Positions 54,846 to 62,622 of a stretch of 64,000 nucleotides of DNA are shown here, in pieces; within the stretch, counting starts at the first letter, position 1; every line of letters begins with the position of its first letter. Made by a program: the position numbers and the translations under genes. The notes under the pieces are model-generated. The model made no database searches. It worked only from the letters and a program-made list of their open reading frames with translations, and was not told the origin of the DNA. The DNA comes from Fundidesulfovibrio putealis DSM 16056 (lineage in GTDB: Bacteria > Desulfobacterota > Desulfovibrionia > Desulfovibrionales > Desulfovibrionaceae), in contig NZ_AUBQ01000006.1 of NCBI RefSeq assembly GCF_000429325.1, forward strand, positions 1-64,000, in the 5' to 3' direction.

Positions 54846-55937
54846 TTGATGGCATGCATGCTGCTTATGAAAGACATGCTTACAACGCTCGCACCCAACT
54901 CCCGGTTCTCGCGCAGAACCCTGTTCAAGGCCCTGGGCCTGGGCGGGGCGGCGGCGCTCATGCCCGCCCGCTCCCGCGCTGCCGTGCTCCCCGAAACCGG
55001 CCAGGAAATGGCCACGCTTCTGGACTTAAGCAAGTGCATAGGCTGCGGGGCCTGCGTGGACGCCTGCCGCGAGGCCAACGCCGCGCGCTATCCCGAGCCC
55101 AAGAAGCCCTTCCCCCAAATGTACCCGCCGCGCGTGAAGGCCGAGGACTTCTCGGACAAGCGCGGCGTCACGGACCGCCTCACGCCATACAACTGGCTCT
55201 ACATTCAGACCGCCAGGGCGGAAGGGCGCGAGGTGTTCATCCCCCGGCGCTGCATGCACTGCCAGAACCCGCCCTGCGCCAACCTCTGCCCCTGGGGCGC
55301 GTCTTCCAAACAGACTGACGGCGCGGTGTCCATAGATCCCGACATCTGCCTGGGCGGGGCCAAGTGCCGCGACGTCTGCCCCTGGGAGATTCCCCAGCGC
55401 CAGACCGGCGTGGGCCTGTACCTGGACCTGATGCCAAGCGTCGCGGGCAACGGCGTGATGTACAAGTGCGACCGCTGCGCCCCACGCGTGGCTGCCGGGA
55501 AGCTCCCGGCCTGCGTGGAGGCCTGCCCGGAGGGCGTGCAGGAGTACGGCCCGCGCGAGGTGATCGTGGCCAAGGCCAAGGCCCTGGCCAAGAAGAGCGG
55601 CGGCTATCTCTACGGCCTGGAGGAGAACGGCGGCACCAACACCATCTACCTCTCGCCCGTGCCTTTCGAGAAGCTGAACGCCTCGCTCATGGAGGACAAG
55701 CACGGCGGGCGGGGCAGGGAATCAAAGCCCGGCAGGATGCCCCAGCAGGGTTTTGGCAGGCCTCACCTGGCCGCCACGGCGGACGTGATGGCCGGGTCCA
55801 ACACGTTGGCCTGGGCGGTGCTGCTGGCTCCCCTGGCTGGGATCGCCTCGGTCTTCCTGAAGGGATCGCGCAGGGTGCTGGACGCTTCCCGCCGGAACGC
55901 CCCCGTCGCCGACACGAAGGAGGACCGCAATGTCTAG
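54846..55937 (+). CDS. Tat-exported ferredoxin-like subunit with four [4Fe-4S] clusters
   Basis: 363 residues. The twin-arginine signal SRRTLFK (about residues 22-28) is followed by cysteine motifs for four clusters: CIGCGACVDAC, CMHCQNPPCANLC, CLGGAKCRDVC and CDRC...CVEACP (between about 64 and 230). A transmembrane helix near 315-335 may anchor it. It is the TtrB/HybA/FdnH type of periplasmic electron-transfer subunit. Several in-frame ATG codons precede the Tat motif, so the exact start is uncertain. Its stop overlaps the next gene by eight bases. Confidence 0.88.
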   Translation: MMACMLLMKDMLTTLAPNSRFSRRTLFKALGLGGAAALMPARSRAAVLPETGQEMATLLDLSKCIGCGACVDACREANAARYPEPKKPFPQMYPPRVKAEDFSDKRGVTDRLTPYNWLYIQTARAEGREVFIPRRCMHCQNPPCANLCPWGASSKQTDGAVSIDPDICLGGAKCRDVCPWEIPQRQTGVGLYLDLMPSVAGNGVMYKCDRCAPRVAAGKLPACVEACPEGVQEYGPREVIVAKAKALAKKSGGYLYGLEENGGTNTIYLSPVPFEKLNASLMEDKHGGRGRESKPGRMPQQGFGRPHLAATADVMAGSNTLAWAVLLAPLAGIASVFLKGSRRVLDASRRNAPVADTKEDRNV

Positions 55938-56343
55938 CCTGACCCTCTACCGCTGGACCGTGGCCGCACTGGCCATCTCCGGCGTCGCCCAGATGCCCAT
56001 CTTCAAGCGCTACTACATCGCGGACATTCCCGGCCTGGGCTGGACCGCCGATTATTTCTTCACCCACAAGATGCACTATGTGGCGGCCGCCGTGCTACTG
56101 TTCTGGCTGGCGCGCCGTCTGCTGTCCGAGGGCGTCTCGTCCCTCGGGGCCGGGCGGCTGACGCTTCTGGCGGCGCTCGTCGCCACGGGCGTCCCCCGCG
56201 TGCTGAAGAACATGCCCGACGTGAGCTTCTCGCCCACAGCAACCATGCTTATCGACTGGTCGCACCTGGCGGCGGCCATGGCTCTTGGAATCACGGCCCT
56301 GGTCATGCTTGTGAAACGGCGTCCCCAAACAGCAAGGAGGTAG
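55930..56343 (+). CDS. Small integral membrane subunit of the cytochrome complex
   Basis: 137 residues with about four transmembrane helices and histidines inside the membrane parts (THKMHYVAAAVLL, DWSHLAAAMALG), which could ligate haem b. Not matched to a named family. It overlaps the ferredoxin gene by eight bases and ends 3 bases before the cytochrome start, so the three are one translational unit and probably one quinone-linked complex. Confidence 0.75.
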   Translation: MSSLTLYRWTVAALAISGVAQMPIFKRYYIADIPGLGWTADYFFTHKMHYVAAAVLLFWLARRLLSEGVSSLGAGRLTLLAALVATGVPRVLKNMPDVSFSPTATMLIDWSHLAAAMALGITALVMLVKRRPQTARR

Positions 56344-56346
56344 CCC

Positions 56347-58839
56347 ATGTTCGCGCTCCGGGCGCTCGCGGCGCTCATCTTGTTCGTGTCCCTGGCGGCG
56401 GAGGCGCAGGCGAAATCAAACGCCTGTCCGCCCTTTTTCCTGCGCACGGAGGACGGCGCGGTCATAAACCCCGTCACCGGCGAGAACGCCGACAAGCCCA
56501 TCTCCACGCGCCAGACCTGCGGCGCGCAGGGCTGTCATGACTACGCGGCCATCACCAAGGGCTACCATTTCCAGCAGGGCTGGGACAACATCTCGGACTC
56601 CTTCAACAAAGACAAACCCTGGATGCTCTCGCCCGGCATGATGGGCAAGCTGTGACCCCCCTCCTTTCGCCAGTTGGCGAAAAAGCAGAACGACAATCCC
56701 GACCAGATCGACATGACCCCCTTCGCCTTCGCGGCAGACGGCCCCAAGGACCCCAAGATGCTTGGCGTTCCCGGCTGCGGCGGCTGCCATCCGGGCGGCG
56801 GCGGCATGGAGTATGACCGCGACGGCCAGCGCTACGACGTGCGCCTCAAGGGCGACCCCTCGCTTTCGGCCTCCCTGGACGGTGACTACCACAAGAGCCA
56901 GTGGGACAAGACCGGCGTGCTCGAGGCCGATTGCTTCATCTGCCACCTGCCGGGCTACGACTTCAAGGAGCGCAACAAGCAACTGAAGAAGCTCAATTTC
57001 CGCTGGTCCGCTACGGCGGCCTCCGGCATAGGGCAGGTGCAGGGCTTCGTGGACGAGGGCAAAACCCCGACCGTGGCCTACAACCTGCGGCTCTTCAATC
57101 AGGACGGCAAGGTGGCCCTGAACCTGACCGACACACCGCCCAGCGAGAATTGCGTCTTCTGCCACGGCATGTCCGACATGAAGAAGCGCGGCTTCTCCTG
57201 GAACGACCCGGTCAACCACGACGTGCACAACATGCGCGGCATGTCCTGCGTCAGCTGCCACCCCGGAAACATCAACCACAACTTCGCCAAGGGCCAGGAA
57301 AACGTCTCCACGGTGCGAGACGACCTGGACAACACCATGAAGAAGTGCGCCGACTGCCACACCACCGGCTACATGGGCGCGCCAAGGCCCCAGCACGCCA
57401 GCGTGCGCCCCAGCCACCTGGAGAAGATGGCCTGCGAGGCCTGCCACATCCCGGCGCTGAACCGCGCGGGCGGCGAGGGCTTCGACGTGACCACCGGGGC
57501 CATGGTCAACTATTCCAAGATCGGCTCCAAGGGCATGGGCGCGGAGTTCAAGTGGGAGCCGCGCATGCAGCTGGTGAAGCGCGGGCAGATCACCCCGGTG
57601 AATCCCCTGCTGGTGACCACCTGGACCAACAAGGACGCCGACGGCACGTACTATCCGCTCTTCATGCGGGAGCTCAAGAAAGCCTGGGAGATCGCCTCGC
57701 CACAAATCAAGAACCAGAAGGCTCCCGGCAAGCCCGAGCTGCACACGCCTGAAGACATCAAGGTCATGATCCTCGCGGTATCCAAGGCTCTTGAGGGCAA
57801 CAAGCGCTTCAAGCAGGTGAGCCCGGTCTATCACAAGGGCGGCGAAGTGCACTTTCTCGGCCCTGACGGATCGGTCGTCACCGCCAAGGACCAGACCTGG
57901 GTGGGCCATGTGGAGGGCTTCAACATCAACCACAACGTGGCCCCGGCCAAGCTGGCCCTGGGCGCGAACGGCTGTCGCGACTGCCACTCCGACACCGGCA
58001 ACGTGTTCGCGGGCCGCATGGTCACGGACATGTTCGGCAAGGACGGCAAGCCCGTCTACACCACCAACGCGGCGCTTCTGGGCATCAGCCACACTGCGCT
58101 GGCCATGAACGACGCCTATCAGGCCGTGGTGGTCCCTTACGGCAGCTGGGCCATCCTCATCGTGGCCTTCATTCTGACGCTGCATTACACAGGCCAAGGC
58201 CCCAAGGGCCTGGACATGCGCCACGAGCCGGGCGAGATCGTCCGCTTCAACCTGGCCGAGCGCTGGTCGCACCTTGTGCGCATGCTGGCCTTCGTGGTGC
58301 TGGCCGTCACCGGGTATGTGTTCTTCGTGAGCAACGCCACCCTGGCCAAGGCCCTGTTCGGGTCCTACCACGCGGCATCTGTCTGGCACTGGGCCGCCGG
58401 GCTGGTCTTCACCCCCGCCGGACTGTACAGCCTGGCTTTGTGGGCCAGGGACGCGGTGTTCAAGCCCTACGACTCCAAGTGGTTCGCCATGAGCGGCGGG
58501 TATCTTGGCTGCAGGGATTCAGGCGAGCACGCCCCGGCTGGCCGCCTGAACGCCGGGCAGAAGGTGTTCTTCTGGCTGTCGCTGGCCCTGACGCTGGTCA
58601 TGGCAGGGACGGGCATCCCGCTCATCTGGAAGGAGGCCCTGTCGGCCAGCACCGCCCTGGTGCTGTCCACCATCCACGGCGTGGCGGGCGTCTTGTTCGT
58701 GGCCAGCGCTCTGGCGCACGCCTACCTGGGAACCATCGGGAACCCCGGCACGTGGCGCGTGCTGGTGGACGGCAGGGTCAGCCGGGCCTGGGCCAGGGAG
58801 CATCACTCCGAGTGGTATCGGGAGAAGGAAGGCAGATAG
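56347..58839 (+). CDS. Octahaem cytochrome c fused to FdnI-like membrane domain; probable selenoprotein (UGA at codon 103)
   Basis: One frame of 831 codons, interrupted only by TGA at 56653-56655 (codon 103). Before it: signal peptide (about 1-22) and an unusual CX4CH haem motif (C58-H64). After it: seven CXXCH motifs starting at C144, C196, C269, C301, C334, C363 and C543, a transmembrane helix (about 599-617), and a C-terminal FdnI/cytochrome b-like domain (about 640-830). Neither half stands alone: the first piece has a signal and half a haem domain, the second lacks a start codon, ribosome site and signal peptide. A perfect stem-loop follows the UGA. The neighbours resemble octahaem (Ohc-type) respiratory complexes of sulfate reducers. 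A nonsense mutation cannot be excluded from one sequence. Confidence 0.75.
56665..56682 (+). promoter_or_regulatory. SECIS-like stem-loop after the in-frame UGA of the octahaem cytochrome
   Basis: TTTCGCCA (56665-56672) pairs perfectly with TGGCGAAA (56675-56682), giving seven or eight base pairs and a G/U-bearing loop (AGTT) at 56672-56675, that is 17-20 bases after the UGA. Position, stem length and a guanine among the first loop bases fit bacterial SECIS rules. The same bases encode FRQLAK, so the hairpin lies in coding sequence as expected for bacteria. Confidence 0.65.
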
Positions 58840-58845
58840 TGTCAC

Positions 58846-58879
58846 GTTCTTGAAGAACATGAACATGTTTTTCAAGAAC
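58846..58879 (+). terminator. 3'-end hairpin B with GAAC loop
   Basis: Fifteen pairs (one G-T) from GTTCTTGAAGAACAT and ATGTTTTTCAAGAAC close a GAAC tetraloop (58861-58864), six bases after the cytochrome stop. The inner half and loop match hairpin A after the chemoreceptor gene; the outer stem differs but stays paired. Confidence 0.75.
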
Positions 58880-58931
58880 AGATTGAACGATTCTCCTGGC
58901 TTAGGCTCAGGACTTGTATGACGATAAACCG

Positions 58932-58957
58932 AAAGGGGGGCGACGGCCCCCCTTTTT
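58932..58957 (+). terminator. Rho-independent terminator of the cytochrome operon
   Basis: AAAGGGGGG pairs with CCCCCCTTT around a short CGACGG loop, continuing into five T. It separates the + strand operon from the minus-strand DapB-like gene. Confidence 0.9.
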
Positions 58958-58984
58958 CATGCAGACGAGATAAGCTCAGGAAAG

Positions 58985-59659
58985 CTAGAGCCAACCCTTT
59001 TCGATGAAGTCCATGACGCTGTATCGCGTGTTCTCAAGCGCGTTGGAACGAACGGCGGAAATGATCTTGGCGACACCCTCCGCATAGGGGGCGTTGCCGA
59101 ATACCTTCGTTTCAAATGAAAGACTGGTGACGGGGTCTTCGATCTCGATGCGGTGGTAGGCGTGCCTGGAGAGATACTCCTGCGGAATTTTCAAGCTCTC
59201 CTGCTGCACGTGCGGATCACGGATGGAGCGTATCCGGTCGCCGGGCAGGCCCAGGGACGCGGCCATGTTCACTGCGGTTCCGGGCACGGATGTCTTGTCC
59301 GCCTGATGGGACTCGGTGACCCGGACGGTGTAGTCCTTGAACTGGTGGCCGCTTGCGGCGAGCATGGCCATGAATTTCAGCATGAGGATGTTGGTGTTGG
59401 GACACACCACCACCGGGAAATCCGTCTTGTGATCTGCGATGCTTGACCCGGTGGCCAGTTCGATGAGCGGTGAGCCCGTCCTGCCGCAGTAGGACACAAT
59501 GCTTTCCAGCTCCCGCCCGGACCCGGCGTGGACCACCACGCACGGCGTCTCGGCCTTTGCCGCGTCAGCCCAGGCGAGAACTTCGCCCGAAACCATGCCT
59601 GGCAGGACATTCAGGAGCTCCGTGGCCAATTTCCCGGAACCGGCTATTATGATCGTCAT
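58985..59659 (-). CDS. DapB-like NAD(P)-binding protein with altered active site
   Basis: 224 residues related to 4-hydroxy-tetrahydrodipicolinate reductase: an N-terminal Rossmann-type segment (MTIIIAGSGKLATELLNVL, with GSGK in place of GxxGxMG) and a C-terminal domain containing ESHQADKTSVPGTA. In true DapB the catalytic loop reads E-x-HHxxKxDxPSGTA; here the histidine pair is SH, while the lysine and GTA are kept. The length is shorter than usual DapB. It may act on another substrate. Upstream of thiL in the same direction with 98 bases between. Confidence 0.7.
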   Translation of the reverse strand: MTIIIAGSGKLATELLNVLPGMVSGEVLAWADAAKAETPCVVVHAGSGRELESIVSYCGRTGSPLIELATGSSIADHKTDFPVVVCPNTNILMLKFMAMLAASGHQFKDYTVRVTESHQADKTSVPGTAVNMAASLGLPGDRIRSIRDPHVQQESLKIPQEYLSRHAYHRIEIEDPVTSLSFETKVFGNAPYAEGVAKIISAVRSNALENTRYSVMDFIEKGWL

Positions 59660-59757
59660 CTGTCCACCTGCTCAGCTGCCAATATCTGGCGTGGTCGGAT
59701 TGAAATACGAAAGCACCTCGGACAGCCAGGCGCGGGCAAGAGAGCTGCCCTGGGGCA

Positions 59758-60726
59758 TCAGGAAAAGTGGTCGAAGCCTTTGCGCGTCAGCGTGCGGCCG
59801 TTCAAGGTGATGCCGGGCGAGTCCGTCACCGTGCCCAGCGCCCACACGCCCGGAACCTGGGTGTAGATGTCCAGGAAGCGCATGTGGTGGCAGGCCCCAA
59901 GCAGGGCGTAGTCCTCGCCGCCCACCACGGCAAGCTCGGCTGGGTCCGTGCCCGTCTCCTTTGCGCGGTGCAGCACCTCCGGGTGCAGGGTGTCCGGCTC
60001 CACGCACAGGTCGGCCCCGAGTTTCTGCCCCAAAAGGCGCGGCAGGTCGCGCGCCAGCCCGTCGGACACGTCCATCAGGCAGCGTACCCCGCGAAGGCCG
60101 GACAGAGCCAGCCCCTCGGCGATCTTCGGAGCCGGGCGCAAGTGCGCGGCCACGCTGTCGGGCCACTGGGCCTTGGCGTCCGGCCCGTGTTCTTCGAGCA
60201 CCGATAGGCCCACGGCGGAAAGCCCCACGTCCCCCACCGCGAACAGCACGTCTCCCGGCATGGCCCCTTCCCGCAGGATCATCCGCCCGGACGGCCCGGC
60301 CTCGCCCCACAGGGTGACGGAGACCACGATCTTGGCGCAGGCGTTCAGGTCGCCTCCCACCAGGGGGATGTCCTGCGACGCGGCCAGCGCGGCCATGCCG
60401 TCCAGCAGCGATTCCCAGTAGGCGGCGGGGGTGTCCGGCGGCCCGGCCAGACCCAGGCTGAAGCCAAGCGGTTTGCCGCCCATGGCGGCGATGTCGCTCA
60501 GGTTCACGGCCAGGGATTTGTGCCCGACGTCCTGCGGGGAAAAGTACCCGCGCCGAAAGTGCACGTCCTCCACGAAGAGGTCCGTGGTCATGGCCATGGT
60601 GCCGGGGCAGTTGAGCAGGGCGCAGTCGTCCCCGCGCCCCAGTATCATGTGGGGGTGGACGTTGGGGAACCGGGCCGTGATGGCGGCCAGAAAGTTGTCC
60701 TCGCTGGCGAAGGGGGCTGTGGTCAT
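59758..60726 (-). CDS. thiL: Thiamine-monophosphate kinase
   Basis: 322 residues from ATG 60726, which overlaps the end of the flippase gene by four bases. ThiL phosphorylates thiamine phosphate to the active diphosphate cofactor. It belongs to the same AIR-synthetase-like fold as SelD: GRGDDCALL (about 28-36), TTDLFVEDVHFRRG and NLSDIAAMGGKPLG are the metal/ATP-binding motifs. The frame is open 88 codons further upstream inside the flippase gene, which is not ThiL. Confidence 0.93.
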   Translation of the reverse strand: MTTAPFASEDNFLAAITARFPNVHPHMILGRGDDCALLNCPGTMAMTTDLFVEDVHFRRGYFSPQDVGHKSLAVNLSDIAAMGGKPLGFSLGLAGPPDTPAAYWESLLDGMAALAASQDIPLVGGDLNACAKIVVSVTLWGEAGPSGRMILREGAMPGDVLFAVGDVGLSAVGLSVLEEHGPDAKAQWPDSVAAHLRPAPKIAEGLALSGLRGVRCLMDVSDGLARDLPRLLGQKLGADLCVEPDTLHPEVLHRAKETGTDPAELAVVGGEDYALLGACHHMRFLDIYTQVPGVWALGTVTDSPGITLNGRTLTRKGFDHFS

Positions 60727-61949
60727 GCTGGTGTCCGATGTTTGGGCGTTTTGCGCGCGTAGACCCCGAAGGCAAGCCCGGCGGTCAGCGCCGCTTCGGT
60801 GAGCACCGTGGCCAGGGCCGAGCCTTTGGCTCCCAGCCAGGGGATGAGGGCCACGTTCAGGATGATGTTGGCCAGCGCCGTGGCCAGGGTGACGCGCGCG
60901 TAAAATCCCTCGCGTCCCACGGCGATCAGCGCCTGGGTGAGGATGCCGTTTGGCAGGATGAACAGGAGCGAGGGAAGAAGCCACAGGCACAGGGTCTGGG
61001 CCGGGAGGAACTTCTGGCCGTACGCCAGATCAATGATCCATGGCCCCAGGAGCATGGCCAGGGTCGTGCCCGAGGCTGCCAGGGCGCACATCACGCCCAT
61101 CTGCACGCGGAAGGCGCGCCGGAACACTTCCGGCTGGTGGATGGTCATGCGCAGCTTGCGAAAAAAGAGCTGGGTCAGCGGCGTGCAGAACAGCACGGCG
61201 GCCTCCACCAGCCGGTAGGCTGCGGCGTATTGCCCCACTGCGCCCGGATCGTCGGTCAGGTGGGTGAGCAGGATGATGTCGGACTTGAAGTAGATGGTGG
61301 TGGCTGCGCTTATGAGCAGGAACGCCCCGCAACTCTTGTAGAGCTCCGGGTTGATGCGAAAGCTCGGCATCATGCGGATGGGTGCGGCCATGGGCAGGCA
61401 CAACGCCGCCCCGAATCCGGCCACCCACCCGGCGAAGAGCAGCGCCGGCCCGGTGGAGGGCAGGGCCAGGGCCAGCCCCACGGCGCTCACGGTGAAGGTA
61501 CGCACCAGGATGCGCCATTTGGCCTCGCGCTCAAAGAGGCCGTGTCCCTTCATGTCCGCCGCGAGGTAGTTCCCCACCGCGAACAGGCCGTAGTACATCA
61601 CGGCAAAGGCAAGCGCCGTCTTGTGCTCCAGCGGGAACAGCCACACCAGCGCAAGCCCCGCCCCCGTGACCATGACGGCGTGCCCCAGGGCCTGGCGCTC
61701 GATGGGCGCTCCGCCCGCGAGATGCTCGGAGCGCTGCGCCGCCTCCCGGAAGATGAGCGTGGAGAAGCCGCCGTCCTGCAGGATGGCGAACAGCGAGGCC
61801 ATGGTCAGGATGTAGGAGTACGCCCCGAAGGACTCCGGGCCGAGAAAGCGTCCCAGCGCAAACGACAGCAGGGTGGAGAGCACCGCCGAATACAGGGTGG
61901 CGGCCCACTGCCCGGCCAGGGCCGAGGCGAAGCGTTTTGCCGCGCTCAT
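60723..61949 (-). CDS. Polysaccharide/oligosaccharide flippase (MOP superfamily)
   Basis: About 408 residues from ATG 61949 (MSAAKRFASALAGQW) with roughly twelve transmembrane helices. GRFLGPESFGAYSYILTMASLF near the N-terminus is typical of Wzx/PST-type flippases that move lipid-linked sugars across the inner membrane. Adjacent gmhB suggests a link to lipopolysaccharide core or O-antigen assembly. An ATG 11 codons upstream is possible. Confidence 0.87.
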   Translation of the reverse strand: MSAAKRFASALAGQWAATLYSAVLSTLLSFALGRFLGPESFGAYSYILTMASLFAILQDGGFSTLIFREAAQRSEHLAGGAPIERQALGHAVMVTGAGLALVWLFPLEHKTALAFAVMYYGLFAVGNYLAADMKGHGLFEREAKWRILVRTFTVSAVGLALALPSTGPALLFAGWVAGFGAALCLPMAAPIRMMPSFRINPELYKSCGAFLLISAATTIYFKSDIILLTHLTDDPGAVGQYAAAYRLVEAAVLFCTPLTQLFFRKLRMTIHQPEVFRRAFRVQMGVMCALAASGTTLAMLLGPWIIDLAYGQKFLPAQTLCLWLLPSLLFILPNGILTQALIAVGREGFYARVTLATALANIILNVALIPWLGAKGSALATVLTEAALTAGLAFGVYARKTPKHRTPA

Positions 61950-61998
61950 GGGATGGCCGCCCGTCTGGTGGTGAGTGCGCAAGGATTGCTGTGGCAGG

Positions 61999-62622
61999 TC
62001 ATGAAGATTTTCCGCTGTGATTATCCAGGATGAAGTCCACTGCCGCGCCCAGGTCGCGCGCCAGGGCCGTGGGCTGGCCGGGGCCGGGGGCGTCCAGTCG
62101 CAGCCAGCCGGGCGTGCTCCCGGCGGGGATCTCCTCGGGCAGGCCGAAGCTCTGCGCGAAGCGTTTGCCGTGCCCGGTCAGCACCAGCACGGACTGCGCG
62201 AAGCCGCAGTTTCGCCCAAAGGCCACGTCCGAGGCGTTGTCGCCGATCATCACGCTCTCTTCGGGCTTGAGCCCATGGGCGGCGCACAGGTCGTCCCACA
62301 TGCCAGGCTCCGGTTTGCGGCAGCCGCAGGCCTCGTCCGGGGCGTGGGGGCAGAAGGCCACATCCTCGAAGGCGACTCCGAACGGGGCCAGGAACTGCGC
62401 GAGGCGCTCCTGTACGGCTCGGAAATCCGCTTCGCTGTAGTAGCCGCGCCCGATGCCGGACTGGTTGGTGACCACGAACAGGCGCACGCCCGCCCGGCTC
62501 AGGCGGGCCAGGGCCTCGCCCGCGCCCGGAACCAGCTCCACCTGCTCCGGGTCGTGCAGATAGTGGCGCTCCACGATGATGGTGCCGTCGCGGTCGATGA
62601 GGGCGTTGGCCACAGGGGTCAT
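61999..62622 (-). CDS. gmhB: D-glycero-beta-D-manno-heptose-1,7-bisphosphate 7-phosphatase
   Basis: 207 residues from ATG 62622. HAD phosphatase: nucleophile motif DRDGTII (about 9-15), VTNQSGIGRGYY, and the zinc loop CPHAPDEACGCRKPEPGM that defines GmhB. It supplies ADP-heptose for the lipopolysaccharide inner core, so the organism makes a heptose core. Its start overlaps the stop of the upstream gene by four bases; the frame runs on upstream but only as antisense/overlap. Confidence 0.92.
   Translation of the reverse strand: MTPVANALIDRDGTIIVERHYLHDPEQVELVPGAGEALARLSRAGVRLFVVTNQSGIGRGYYSEADFRAVQERLAQFLAPFGVAFEDVAFCPHAPDEACGCRKPEPGMWDDLCAAHGLKPEESVMIGDNASDVAFGRNCGFAQSVLVLTGHGKRFAQSFGLPEEIPAGSTPGWLRLDAPGPGQPTALARDLGAAVDFILDNHSGKSS

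Noticed and set aside
54850-54865. Second sigma54-like site TGGCATGCATGCTGCT
   Set aside because: Spacing fits, but transcription would start at about 54876, at or after the likely start codon of the ferredoxin gene, leaving no ribosome binding site.
56347-56655. A separate 102-residue monohaem protein ending at the TGA
   Set aside because: It would end in the middle of a conserved-looking domain, and the downstream part would have no start codon, ribosome site or signal peptide although it needs export for haem attachment.
56416-58389. 657-codon minus-strand open frame opposite the cytochrome
   Set aside because: Spans both sides of the UGA on the other strand, but is His/Ala/Gly-rich antisense with no domain; the + strand has eight haem motifs.
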